From: Actinomycetes bacterium
GTDB taxonomy: Bacteria > Actinomycetota > Actinomycetes > Mycobacteriales > Mycobacteriaceae
Assembly (NCBI GenBank): GCA_023418505.1
Contig: JAEZZR010000008.1
Span: 8,102 to 72,101 of the forward strand
DNA length: 64,000 bases
Direction: 5' to 3'
In this document: piece by piece, positions 35,796-44,730 of the stretch
Layout: each line of letters starts with the position of its first letter
Position numbering within the stretch: position 1 is the stretch's first letter
The notes under the pieces: generated by a model
What the model saw: only the letters and a program-made list of their open reading frames with translations
The model's database searches: none
Told to the model about the DNA's origin: nothing
Made by a program: the position numbers and the translations under genes

Positions 35796-37070
35796 ATGTC
35801 CAGCTCCAACCCACTAGAGAAGAAATCAGAGCAGCAGCATCAGCAGCAGCACTCGGCGCCCAGCACTGAAATACCTGGCTCGGCTGCCAATAACGCCAAC
35901 AGCGCCAATAACGATGACAATATTTTTCGCGCCCACGAAGGCGGAAAGCTAATCATCGCCTCTACCCTGCCGCTGGATACGCGCGAAGATCTTTCGGTGG
36001 CTTACACCCCTGGTGTCGCGCGGGTCTGCGAGGCCATCCACGATGATCCCACGCTGGCTCGCAAATACACGTGGACTTCCAATACCGTGGCCGTAATTTC
36101 CGATGGCACTGCGGTACTCGGCTTGGGCGATATTGGCCCGAAGGCAGCACTGCCCGTCATGGAGGGCAAAGCCCAATTATTCAGCCGCTTTGCCGGCATT
36201 AATGCAGTGCCAATCGTGCTGGATACTAAGGATCCACAAGAGCTGATTGCCACGATTAAAGCCCTCGCGCCATCCTTTGGTGGCATCAACCTGGAAGATA
36301 TTTCAGCTCCCCGCTGCTTCGAAGTAGAACGCGCCCTCGATGACGCACTGCCCATCCCCGTGTTCCACGATGATCAGCACGGCACCGCGATTGTCGCTAC
36401 TGCGGGTCTACGCAATGCGTGCATTCTTACTGGCCGTAAACTCACCGAACTCAAAGTGGTGATCTCTGGCGCTGGTGCTGCAGGAGTAGCAATTACCCGT
36501 ATGCTGCTGGCTGCAGGTGTCCGCGATATTACGGTGGCCGATTCTCGTGGCATCATCCATTCCAGCCGCCAGCCACTCAATTCCATTAAGACGAATCTGG
36601 CGGAGCTGACCAACCCCCGCAATCTCACCGGCAAGATCGACGAAGCCCTCCGCGGCGCAGATGTCTTCATCGGTGTTTCTGCAGGCCACCTCACGGAATC
36701 GCAAGTACGCCTAATGGCCGAGGATCCGATTTTGTTCTCTTTGGCTAATCCGAATCCAGAGATCCCGATGTCGATTGCCCAGAAGTACGGCGCGGTGGTC
36801 GCTACCGGACGTTCCGATTATCCGAACCAGATTAATAATGTGCTGGCGTTTCCAGGTATCTTCCGAGGTGCACTAAATGCAGGTGCACACCGCATTACCA
36901 AGACGATGAAGTTAGCTGCTTCGCGTGCCATTGCTTCTGTGGGTAGCGATGAGCTCGCCGTAGATCGCATCATTCCATCGCCATTGGATTCGCGTGTGCC
37001 CGCAGCGGTGGCAGCTGCTGTAGAGGAAGCAGCATTAAATGATTCGGCATCAGGAGCAGATAAGGCGTGA
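35796..37070 (+). CDS. malE: NADP-dependent malic enzyme
   Basis: Oxidative decarboxylation of malate to pyruvate with NADPH formation. 424 residues, the short bacterial form without a phosphotransacetylase domain. After a low-complexity Gln/His/Asn-rich leader of about 45 residues come VAYTPGVARVCEAI, GDIGPKAALPVMEGKA, the metal-binding VFHDDQHGTAIVATAGL and the Rossmann SGAGAAGVAI, then SLANPNPEIPM. The stop overlaps the GTG start of the next gene by 4 bp, so it is co-transcribed and probably translationally coupled with an amino-acid transporter. Confidence 0.94.
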   Translation: MSSSNPLEKKSEQQHQQQHSAPSTEIPGSAANNANSANNDDNIFRAHEGGKLIIASTLPLDTREDLSVAYTPGVARVCEAIHDDPTLARKYTWTSNTVAVISDGTAVLGLGDIGPKAALPVMEGKAQLFSRFAGINAVPIVLDTKDPQELIATIKALAPSFGGINLEDISAPRCFEVERALDDALPIPVFHDDQHGTAIVATAGLRNACILTGRKLTELKVVISGAGAAGVAITRMLLAAGVRDITVADSRGIIHSSRQPLNSIKTNLAELTNPRNLTGKIDEALRGADVFIGVSAGHLTESQVRLMAEDPILFSLANPNPEIPMSIAQKYGAVVATGRSDYPNQINNVLAFPGIFRGALNAGAHRITKTMKLAASRAIASVGSDELAVDRIIPSPLDSRVPAAVAAAVEEAALNDSASGADKA

Positions 37071-37957
37071 AGAAACTAGCAGCCGTACTGGCCGTCGCTA
37101 CTTGCGCGATCGCGACGTTAACGGCTTGTGTCACTAACGACGAGGGTGGCCACCCAGATGATTGGTACGAAGTCCATCCCGAAAAGGTCGAGCAATTAGC
37201 AGCACAAGTGCCAGAATCCATCCGCGAGCGTGGCACGTTGCGTATTGGTACAAATCCGCCTTTTGCTCCCGCAGAGTTTAAAAACGCGCAAGGCGAGATC
37301 ATCGGCTTCGATATTGACTTAATCCGCGCCACCGCCGATGTGCTGGGCTTAGATTTGGTGATTCAAGAGCAAGACTTCTCGCTGATTCTGCCTTCAATTT
37401 CCGGCGGTACGGTGGATCTGGGGGCTTCTGGATTTACCTCGAATGAAGAACGTCGTAAGACCTATGACTTCGTGGACTACCTAGATACCGGCCTACAGTG
37501 GGCACGCCAACCTGGTACGGATATCACGCCAGATAATGCGTGTGGCCGCACGGTTGCCGTCCAGCGCAACACGGTAGCCGATATGGAAGATCTGCCGGTG
37601 CGCAATCAAGAGTGCATCGATAGTGGCCAAGAACCAATTAAGAAGCTGGCCTATCAGGATTCCGGTACTGCTGCTACCGCTGTAGTGCTTGGGCGCGCTG
37701 ATGCCCTGGCAGCTGATTCGCCTGTAAGTGCCTGGGCAGTTGCCCGTGCCGATGGGCAGTTGGAATTAGCGGGCGATATCTACGACGGTGCTCCGTTCGG
37801 CTGGCCAGTACCGAAGGGCTCGGAATTGGCTCCCGTGCTGGCAGGGGCTTTGCAGCACCTGATTGATACGGGTGTGTATCAGGAAATTACGGACATGTGG
37901 GGCTTAGAAGACGGCGCGGTCGCCGAGGTTACGATCAACGGAAAGGCTTTCTCCTAA
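37067..37957 (+). CDS. Polar amino-acid ABC transporter substrate-binding lipoprotein
   Basis: 296 residues. Signal peptide with lipobox LTAC (Cys about 21). Family 3 extracellular solute-binding fold: GTLRIGTNPPFAPAEFK (about 52-68), GFDIDLIRATADVLGL and a C-terminal DTGVYQEITDMWGLE. Captures a polar amino acid, most likely glutamine, glutamate or arginine, outside the membrane for the permease and ATPase that follow. Start GTG 37067 overlaps the malic enzyme stop by 4 bp. Confidence 0.9.
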   Translation: MKKLAAVLAVATCAIATLTACVTNDEGGHPDDWYEVHPEKVEQLAAQVPESIRERGTLRIGTNPPFAPAEFKNAQGEIIGFDIDLIRATADVLGLDLVIQEQDFSLILPSISGGTVDLGASGFTSNEERRKTYDFVDYLDTGLQWARQPGTDITPDNACGRTVAVQRNTVADMEDLPVRNQECIDSGQEPIKKLAYQDSGTAATAVVLGRADALAADSPVSAWAVARADGQLELAGDIYDGAPFGWPVPKGSELAPVLAGALQHLIDTGVYQEITDMWGLEDGAVAEVTINGKAFS

Positions 37958-38940
37958 TGAGTAAAGACGCTCACGTGGCACAGCCACGTAGAGAAGCAAC
38001 ATCAGAAGAGTTGCAGGAAACCATCAAAGCAAAGCCTTTACCAAGGCCCGGCCGCTGGATCACTGCGATTGTGCTGCTGGCACTGGCAGCGTGGTTTGTG
38101 ATCGGCGCTGCCACCAACGAGGCCTATCACTGGGATATCTACGCCCAGTACCTGCTAGATACGCGTATCGCCCAGGCCGCAGGTTGGACGCTGCTACTTA
38201 CCGTGGTGGCCATGACGATTGGTATCGTCGGCGGCACCATCGTTGCCGTGCTGCGCATGTCCGATAACCCCGTGCTAAAGACGGTGTCCTGGTTCTACCT
38301 GTGGATCTTCCGTGGCACCCCGATTTACGTACAGCTGGTGTTCTGGGGTTTGCTCTCGACGTTGTACAGCTCGATCAACCTCGGCTTTACCGAAATTAAC
38401 CTCGAGACTTTCCTGACCAACGCTTTCTGGCTGGCAGCCATTGGCTTGGGATTGAACGAAGCTGCCTACATGGCCGAAATTGTGCGCGCCGGTATTCAGG
38501 CTGTCCCGGAAGGCCAGACTGAAGCCTCCAAGGCACTCGGTATGAGCTGGTGGCAAACTATGCGCCGTACCGTTTTGCCACAGGCGATGCGCATCATCAT
38601 TCCACCAACGGGCAACGAATTTATCTCCTTACTAAAGACCACCTCGCTGGTAGTGGCCGTGCCATTTACGCTGGAGCTCTACGGGCGCCAAGCCGATATT
38701 GCCGCCGAGTTGTTCCTGCCAGTGCCTATGCTGCTGGTCGCGGCTTCCTGGTACTTGGTGATTACTTCTATTTTGATGGTGGGTCAGCACTACCTGGAGC
38801 GTTACTTCGCCCGTGGTGCTACGCGTCAGCTCACTGGCCGTCAGTTGGCTGCACTGGCTGATGCCGAAGGTATTCCGCTTGCTAATACTCGCGTCGTTGA
38901 CGCCGATGAACGTCGTTTCAACCAGGAGGATCCCCGCTAA
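37957..38940 (+). CDS. Polar amino-acid ABC transporter permease
   Basis: 327 residues. A cytoplasmic N-terminal tail (about 36) leads to membrane helices; the HisM/GlnP-type domain with the EAA loop is seen as EIVRAGIQAVPEGQTEASKA with LGMSWWQTMRRTVLPQA just after. Forms the channel with the neighbouring ATPase, presumably as a homodimer since no second permease is present. The start ATG shares its A with the preceding TAA (1-nt overlap). Confidence 0.92.
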   Translation: MSKDAHVAQPRREATSEELQETIKAKPLPRPGRWITAIVLLALAAWFVIGAATNEAYHWDIYAQYLLDTRIAQAAGWTLLLTVVAMTIGIVGGTIVAVLRMSDNPVLKTVSWFYLWIFRGTPIYVQLVFWGLLSTLYSSINLGFTEINLETFLTNAFWLAAIGLGLNEAAYMAEIVRAGIQAVPEGQTEASKALGMSWWQTMRRTVLPQAMRIIIPPTGNEFISLLKTTSLVVAVPFTLELYGRQADIAAELFLPVPMLLVAASWYLVITSILMVGQHYLERYFARGATRQLTGRQLAALADAEGIPLANTRVVDADERRFNQEDPR

Positions 38941-39737
38941 TGGCAACCGAAATTAAGCCAACGAGCTCCACTACTGGAAAGTACATGGTTGAAGCACAGC
39001 AAGTGCGCAAAAGCTTTGGCCGCCTTGAGGTACTGAAAGGCATTGATCTACAGGTGCCTCCAGGAACCGTGACCTGCCTGATTGGCCCATCCGGTTCCGG
39101 TAAGTCCACTCTGTTGCGGTGTGTGAACCACCTGGAAAAGGTCACCGCCGGGCGCCTCTACGTCGATGGCGAACTGATCGGCTACCGCGAAAAAGAAGGC
39201 ACCCTCTACGAGATTTCCGAATCCGATGCAGCCAAGCAACGCCGCGACATCGGTATGGTGTTCCAGAACTTCAACCTCTTCCCCCACCGCACCGCGCTAG
39301 GCAATATCACCGAAGCACCGGTGCACGTCAAGGGCGTAGATATTGAAAAGGCGCGCGACCGCGGTATGGAATTGCTAGCCATGGTGGGCTTGGCGCACAA
39401 GGCTGACGCCTACCCGGTACAGCTCTCGGGTGGCCAGCAACAGCGTGTTGCCATTGCGCGCGCCCTGGCTATGGATCCGAAGCTGATGCTTTTCGACGAG
39501 CCAACCTCCGCACTCGACCCAGAGCTAGTCGGCGATGTGTTGGCTGTCATGAAGGAATTGGCAGCTGGTGGCATGACCATGCTGGTAGTGACCCACGAAA
39601 TCGCCTTTGCCCGTGAAGTTGCCGACCAAGTGATCTTCATGGCCGATGGCAAGGTAGTCGAAGCAGGCCCTCCATCACAGGTAATTGATAACCCGCAGCA
39701 GTTGCGTACCCGAGAGTTTCTATCGTCGATTCTGTAG
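38940..39737 (+). CDS. Polar amino-acid ABC transporter ATPase
   Basis: 265 residues. Walker A LIGPSGSGKSTLLRCVNHL (about 41-59), Q-loop VFQNFNLFPHRTA, signature LSGGQQQRVAIARAL and Walker B KLMLFDEPTSALDPE are intact, followed by the H-loop VVTHEIAFAREV. Energises amino-acid uptake. Start overlaps the permease stop by 1 nt. A strong terminator follows 15 nt after the stop, ending the malE-transporter operon. Confidence 0.95.
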   Translation: MATEIKPTSSTTGKYMVEAQQVRKSFGRLEVLKGIDLQVPPGTVTCLIGPSGSGKSTLLRCVNHLEKVTAGRLYVDGELIGYREKEGTLYEISESDAAKQRRDIGMVFQNFNLFPHRTALGNITEAPVHVKGVDIEKARDRGMELLAMVGLAHKADAYPVQLSGGQQQRVAIARALAMDPKLMLFDEPTSALDPELVGDVLAVMKELAAGGMTMLVVTHEIAFAREVADQVIFMADGKVVEAGPPSQVIDNPQQLRTREFLSSIL

Positions 39738-39752
39738 CTAACCGCGCATAGC

Positions 39753-39791
39753 AAAAGCGCCGGAGGAGGTTTTCCTTTTCCGGCGCTTTTT
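39753..39791 (+). terminator. Terminator of the malE-amino-acid transporter operon
   Basis: AAAAGCGCCGGA (39753-39764) pairs with TCCGGCGCTTTT (39779-39790), 12 bp, followed by T. On the minus strand it also ends in TTTTGC, so it may stop gdhA transcripts as well. Confidence 0.92.
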
Positions 39792-39817
39792 AGTGTTTGG
39801 CTTCTAGCGAACTAAAT

Positions 39818-39855
39818 CCAGACTAGAGCCAGACTAGATCCGCCGTAGGCGGATC
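39818..39855. repeat. Direct repeat and perfect hairpin between ABC operon and gdhA
   Basis: CCAGACTAGA occurs twice (39818-39827 and 39829-39838), followed by the perfect hairpin GATCCGCC-gta-GGCGGATC (39837-39855). No T-run follows on either strand. It lies 23 bp beyond the gdhA stop and may stabilise that mRNA's 3' end. Confidence 0.55.
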
Positions 39856-39877
39856 CGTCGTAAGCCAAGTAGAGCGA

Positions 39878-41221
39878 TTACAGTACGCCCTGAGCCAACA
39901 TTGCGTTTGCTACCTTCTTGAAGCCAGCGATGTTCGCACCTGCGACGTAGTCACCTTCGTGATCGTACTCTGCGGCGGTCTTCTCGGAAGCCTTGAAGAT
40001 GTTGGTCATGATGGACTTCAGGCGCTCGTCGGTGTACTCGAAGGACCAGGAGTCGCGGGTAGCATTCTGCTGCATTTCCAGAGCGGAGGTAGCCACACCA
40101 CCAGCGTTAGCAGCCTTACCTGGACCAAAGGAGATGCCTTCAGAGCGGAAGAACTCTACTGCCTCTGGGGTGGAAGGCATGTTCGCACCTTCAGCAACGT
40201 AGCGGCAGCCGTTGGAAACCAGCTTCTTTGCGTCGTCGCCATCTAGCTCGTTCTGGGTAGCACATGGCAGAGCAACATCGCACTCTAGCTCCCAGATGTT
40301 GCCGTTTTCGTGGAACTCAGCGCCTTCAGCTTCAGCCACGTAGTCAGCCACACGGCCACGCTTGACTTCCTTGATTTCCTTCAGCAGCTCTACGTCCACG
40401 CCGTTCGGAGTGCTGACGTATCCGGAGGAGTCCGAGAAACCAACCACGGTAGCACCCAGCTGCTGAGCCTTTTCTGCAGCGTAGATAGCCACGTTGCCGG
40501 AGCCGGAAACCAGAACCTTGGCGCCGTCGAGAGATTCGCCCTTGGCCTTCATCATCTCGTCGGTAAAGTACACAGCGCCGTAGCCGGTAGCTTCGGTACG
40601 AACCAGCGAGCCACCCCAGGTGAGCCCCTTACCGGTCAACACGCCGGACTCGTGCTGGTTGTTCAGGCGACGGTACTGGCCGAACAGGTAGCCGATCTCG
40701 CGGCCACCCACGCCGATGTCACCTGCAGGCACGTCGCGGTATTCGCCGATGTGGCGGTGCAGCTCAGTCATGAAAGACTGGCAGAAACGCATGATTTCTA
40801 GTTCAGACTTGCCCTTTGGATCGAAGTCCGAACCACCCTTACCGCCACCGATTGGCAGGCCAGTGAGGGAGTTCTTAAAGATCTGTTCGAAGCCTAGGAA
40901 CTTGATGATGCCTAGGTTCACGCTTGGGTGGAAACGCAAGCCACCCTTGTATGGTCCCAATACAGAGTTGAACTGTACGCGGAAACCACGGTTGACCTGG
41001 ACGTTGCCGTTGTCATCAACCCATGGGACGCGGAAAATGATTTGACGTTCTGGCTCACAGAGGCGCTCAATCAAACCGTAGTCGCCATAATGAGGATCTT
41101 TCTTCAGGACGATCTTTAAAGATTCCAGGACTTCCTGGACTGCCTGGTGGAACTCTGGTTCTCCAGCATTGCGCTTGAGAATCGTTTCATAAGTATTCGA
41201 GACAGACTCGTCGATGTTCAA
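39878..41221 (-). CDS. gdhA: NADP-specific glutamate dehydrogenase
   Basis: Aminates 2-oxoglutarate to glutamate; main ammonium assimilation route at high ammonium in corynebacteria. 447 residues, normal for the hexameric NADP type. Seen: YKGGLRFHPSVN, catalytic lysine region TGLPIGGGKGGSDFDPKGKS, GDIGVGGREIGYLFGQYRR and the nucleotide-binding VLVSGSGNVAIYAAEKA. Start is TTG at 41221 with AGAGG 8 nt upstream. In relatives the nitrogen regulator AmtR acts here; no clear AmtR box was found. Confidence 0.96.
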   Translation of the reverse strand: MNIDESVSNTYETILKRNAGEPEFHQAVQEVLESLKIVLKKDPHYGDYGLIERLCEPERQIIFRVPWVDDNGNVQVNRGFRVQFNSVLGPYKGGLRFHPSVNLGIIKFLGFEQIFKNSLTGLPIGGGKGGSDFDPKGKSELEIMRFCQSFMTELHRHIGEYRDVPAGDIGVGGREIGYLFGQYRRLNNQHESGVLTGKGLTWGGSLVRTEATGYGAVYFTDEMMKAKGESLDGAKVLVSGSGNVAIYAAEKAQQLGATVVGFSDSSGYVSTPNGVDVELLKEIKEVKRGRVADYVAEAEGAEFHENGNIWELECDVALPCATQNELDGDDAKKLVSNGCRYVAEGANMPSTPEAVEFFRSEGISFGPGKAANAGGVATSALEMQQNATRDSWSFEYTDERLKSIMTNIFKASEKTAAEYDHEGDYVAGANIAGFKKVANAMLAQGVL

Positions 41222-41594
41222 CTGTTAACCTCTCTACACGCCCGCTCGGCGCACCACTTAAATAAAGCGATAAATCAGGTGCCTTATGTAGCACCCTTGG
41301 TGAGGTGCCACTGGCGCTCTCCACCGATTGTGCGGTCGATGTGAGAGTGACCTACCTCTTTCTCAAGCGCCGACCCTTGAGCGGGAAGACAATTGGAACA
41401 GTTATGCATTCTTGCACGCTTAAAGCCGTTTCGTGGAGTCGAATCAGCAAAAAACGCCATTTTTGAGACGAATGTGTCCAAATTTATGCGGTTTCACTAC
41501 CCCCGATTGCCCTATGTTGTGATTTGGAACACTGTACTGACGGTGGTCGTAGCACCTAACACCGTGGCTAGCGACGGCGCTCTGCTAGACGTGC
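41222..41594. other. 373-bp gap upstream of gdhA
   Basis: No credible gene on either strand. Must contain the gdhA promoter (minus strand); the nearest A/T-rich segment is around 41260-41285, but no confident -10/-35 pair was found. A further A/T-rich segment lies near 41450-41500. Confidence 0.5.
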
Positions 41595-41993
41595 CTAAGG
41601 CCGCACCCGCACCGACCACGGGTAGATCGCAGCGTTTTCAAACTCCAACTCCCACTGCCGCGACACTGGCGAGGCTGGCAACTCTGCCCGTGGGGTAAGA
41701 ATCTGCGACAGATCCATCGCCAATTCGTTAATCGATCCCGATACCCGGGAAAACTCAATGACATACCGATGCACACTTCGGTTACCTACTGGCTCACCGG
41801 GATGCTCCACGTTCCACTGGCCAATGAGTTCGCGTTCAATTTCTGCCACCCCGGCAGGCTGATCTTTCCAGGTCACAGAGACATCGCGTACGCGCCCCAG
41901 CTCTTCGCAACGCTCTAGTACAGCGTCGAACGCTTCTGCTAACACTTCGGCTTGATCGGGCAGGACAAGGCAATCAAATGCAATAACCGACAT
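41595..41993 (-). CDS. Conserved-looking hypothetical protein
   Basis: 132 residues, soluble, function unknown. Begins MSVIAFDCLVLPDQAEVLAEA and ends AIYPWSVRVRP; the composition (regular hydrophobic pattern, ELGRVRDVSVTW, HRYVIEFSRVSGSINELAMD) looks like a real alpha/beta domain. No signal peptide or membrane segment. Divergent from the GalT-like gene (102 bp gap). No ribosome site is obvious. Confidence 0.65.
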   Translation of the reverse strand: MSVIAFDCLVLPDQAEVLAEAFDAVLERCEELGRVRDVSVTWKDQPAGVAEIERELIGQWNVEHPGEPVGNRSVHRYVIEFSRVSGSINELAMDLSQILTPRAELPASPVSRQWELEFENAAIYPWSVRVRP

Positions 41994-42083
41994 GCCCGTG
42001 AGGCTATCCTAAAACCGCCGAACCCGGCAATGGTGATCTGCCTCTCGTATTCCAAGCAGATTTCAGCGTCCGCGTAGGAGTAC

Positions 42084-42089
42084 TACCAT
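42084..42089 (+). promoter_or_regulatory. Candidate -10 box of the DUF4921 gene
   Basis: TACCAT ends 6 nt before the ATG at 42096. An AGGAG is 15 nt from the ATG, too far to serve it, so a leaderless transcript is plausible. Confidence 0.4.
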
Positions 42090-42095
42090 CAGAGT

Positions 42096-43454
42096 ATGGC
42101 TGCTTACGTTACTCCCCTAACCACCTTGGCTGATGGAACAATCAAGCAGGTCAATCCCTTTTCGGGTACGCAAGTGTGGACGGTACCGGGGCGCGGCAAC
42201 CGTCCGCTGGGGGTGACGATGGCAGATCCGAAGCCACTATCCCCTTCAGATTTCACCAGTCGCGACGCCTTTGGCTCCGACAACAAGCTGCTCACCCCGC
42301 CGGAGAAAGATCGCATCGTAGCTACCGACGAAAGCTACGAGATCATCTCCGATCTACTTCCCCACCAATTAGATGAAACGGTGGCCGAGTTTCGTCGCGT
42401 GCCGAATCTCTTCGAGATCGTTACCTTTGACTACTGGACAGCCAACTACGGCTACACCCCGCCTCCAGCTGTACGCGACCGCATCATGCGCTATTTGAGC
42501 GATCCAGCCGGCAAAGAACACGTCCTTAAGATCGTACGGACGCGCTTTATGGCAAGTGGAATGAGCGCTGACGACGTCGCCAAGCTCAGCGACGAAGTGC
42601 TACTACAAAAAGCACCAGCCTATTTCGCGGGCACGCATGACGTGATTATTGCTAAGCGTCACTACGTAGACGGTGCGCAGTTTGACAACCAGCTAGCCTC
42701 GGCGGGGACGCTCACCGTGGATGAGCATCGTGCGCTGACGAAATTTACCGTGCACGGCATCGCGGATCTGTACCGGAAGAACCGGTATGTGCGATATGTG
42801 GTGGCATTTCAGAACTGGCTGAAACCTGCTGGTGCCAGTTTCGAGCACCTACACAAGCAGCTAGTAGCTATCGACGAACACGGTGAGTCTTTGGATGAAG
42901 AGATCGCAAAGCTGCGCACCAATCCGAATATGTACAACGAGTGGACGGTCGATTATGCCGCGCGCCATAACCTGATCATTGCGGAAAATGATCACGCTGT
43001 GGCTTTCGCCGGGTTCGGGCATCGCTACCCGACGTTGGAGATTTTCTCGAAATCCGATACCTGCGAGCCGTGGCAGCAATCCGAGACCGAAGTCAACGCC
43101 ATGAGCGACCTCGTACACGCCTGCCACGCTGCTACCGGCGCTGCGGTGCCCAGCAACGAAGAATGGCACCACCGGCCAATCGACCTGGCAGAGAAGATGC
43201 CATGGCGCATCATGATCAAATGGCGGGTATCGAACCTAGCGGGCTTTGAAGGTGGCTCGAAGATCTACCTGAATACGATGAGCCCCTGGGATGTACGCGA
43301 TCGCGTGGTACCAAAACTCTACGAGCTGCGTGATCAAGGCACGATTGCATCCTCGATCCGTATCGCCACAGAATGTGCCTGTAGGCCGAATTCACTGCGC
43401 TACAACCCGGCAGTTGATTCCACCAACAGATTAGAAAGGTCTTTCCTTGGATAG
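42096..43454 (+). CDS. DUF4921 protein, galactose-1-P uridylyltransferase-like
   Basis: 452 residues. Similar in layout to GalT (HIT superfamily nucleotidyltransferases): PNLFEIVTFDYWTANYGYTPP near residue 105 (written with one residue in family consensus form), FQNWLKPAGASFEHLHKQ near 235-252, where HLH matches the GalT HxH nucleophile region, and a C-terminal part with MPWRIMIKWRVSNLAGFEGG. It probably acts on a sugar-1-phosphate or nucleotide, but the substrate is unknown; the family is largely actinobacterial. The stop overlaps the start of the M20 gene by 8 bp. Confidence 0.75.
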   Translation: MAAYVTPLTTLADGTIKQVNPFSGTQVWTVPGRGNRPLGVTMADPKPLSPSDFTSRDAFGSDNKLLTPPEKDRIVATDESYEIISDLLPHQLDETVAEFRRVPNLFEIVTFDYWTANYGYTPPPAVRDRIMRYLSDPAGKEHVLKIVRTRFMASGMSADDVAKLSDEVLLQKAPAYFAGTHDVIIAKRHYVDGAQFDNQLASAGTLTVDEHRALTKFTVHGIADLYRKNRYVRYVVAFQNWLKPAGASFEHLHKQLVAIDEHGESLDEEIAKLRTNPNMYNEWTVDYAARHNLIIAENDHAVAFAGFGHRYPTLEIFSKSDTCEPWQQSETEVNAMSDLVHACHAATGAAVPSNEEWHHRPIDLAEKMPWRIMIKWRVSNLAGFEGGSKIYLNTMSPWDVRDRVVPKLYELRDQGTIASSIRIATECACRPNSLRYNPAVDSTNRLERSFLG

Positions 43455-44718
43455 CGCAACCGTCGCGCAACTAGTTAACACCCACGCTGATGCTGCTGAT
43501 CCCACCTGGCAGCGCAGCACCTATGAGCACCTGCACGCTCACCCCGAGCTCTCTGCCGTAGAGGAAAAAACTGCAGAGTTCTTGGTAGCCGAGCTGCGCC
43601 AGATGCCCGAGTTTGCCATCCACACTGGCATCGGTGGCCACGGTGTAGTTGCGGTGCTGGAAAATGGCCCAGGGCCGGTGGTGGTGTTCCGTGCCGATAT
43701 TGATGGCTTGCCGGTCACAGAAGCGACCGGAGTGCCTTTTGCGTCCGTAGAGCAGGCAGTTTCGCGCGGTGGTTCTACCAGTGGCGTGATGCATGCCTGT
43801 GGTCACGATATGCATATGACAGCGGCACTTTCGGCAGCACGAATCGTCCATGCCAGCCGGGAAAACTGGAGCGGCACCTTCGTGGCTCTGTTCCAACCAG
43901 CGGAAGAAACCGCCAGTGGTGCCGATCAGATGCTCACCGGCGGGCTTACCGAGGTACTACCTCACCCTGATGTTTACTTAGGCCAGCACGTAGTACCAGG
44001 GCCGGCCGGGCAAGTGATGTCCATGCCTGGACCGGCACTAGCAGGCTGCGATACCGTGAGCATCACGATTAAAGGCCGTTCAGCGCATGGCTCGATGCCC
44101 CACAATTCGATTGATCCCACTTATGCGGCGGCCGCGATTGTGTTGCGTTTACAGGGCATCGTCGGCCGCGAGATTCCACCGCACGATTTCGGTGTGGTGA
44201 GTGTAGGTACGCTGCAGTCTGGTAATTCCAACAACACCATCCCGGGTGAAGCACGCATTGTGCTAAATATTCGCTTCTACTCCACCGAGGTGCGTCGCAC
44301 ACTGATCAACGCCATCGAGCGTGTGGTGGAAGGTGAATGCCGTGCTTCCGGTATCACCGAGCCTGCGGTGATCGAATATTCCGATCATGGTGAGGTCACC
44401 GATAACGACTCAGACGTTTACGGCCGAGTGCGGGAAACCTTCGACGCGCTATTCGACGCCGACACGGTTACCGCCACCGCTTGGACTGCTTCGGAAGATT
44501 TCTCGAATATCCCACGTGCCCTGGATGTGCCGTACCACTACTGGACGGTAGGCGTAACCCCACGCCAGCGGTGGGAAGCAGCCGTAGCCGCGGATCGCGT
44601 GATTGAAGATATTCCTTCCAACCACATGGCCACGTTTATTCCGGACTTTGAACCAACAATGGCGGCAACCACGAAGGCTGCCGCCGGGGCAATTCTGACG
44701 GAACTGCACGCGCGCTAA
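43447..44718 (+). CDS. M20 family amidohydrolase
   Basis: Zinc-type amidohydrolase/N-acyl-amino-acid hydrolase (hippurate hydrolase/AmhX class). 423 residues. Metal and catalytic motifs: FRADIDGLPVTE, MHACGHDMHMTAAL, LFQPAEETASGADQM, and the dimerisation domain GRSAHGSMPHNSIDP. Start TTG 43447 is favoured by GAAAGG upstream and lies inside the end of the preceding gene. No signal peptide, so it acts in the cytoplasm on an acylated amino acid or peptide of unknown identity. Confidence 0.88.
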   Translation: MDSATVAQLVNTHADAADPTWQRSTYEHLHAHPELSAVEEKTAEFLVAELRQMPEFAIHTGIGGHGVVAVLENGPGPVVVFRADIDGLPVTEATGVPFASVEQAVSRGGSTSGVMHACGHDMHMTAALSAARIVHASRENWSGTFVALFQPAEETASGADQMLTGGLTEVLPHPDVYLGQHVVPGPAGQVMSMPGPALAGCDTVSITIKGRSAHGSMPHNSIDPTYAAAAIVLRLQGIVGREIPPHDFGVVSVGTLQSGNSNNTIPGEARIVLNIRFYSTEVRRTLINAIERVVEGECRASGITEPAVIEYSDHGEVTDNDSDVYGRVRETFDALFDADTVTATAWTASEDFSNIPRALDVPYHYWTVGVTPRQRWEAAVAADRVIEDIPSNHMATFIPDFEPTMAATTKAAAGAILTELHAR

Positions 44719-44730
44719 ACGCGACAAACG

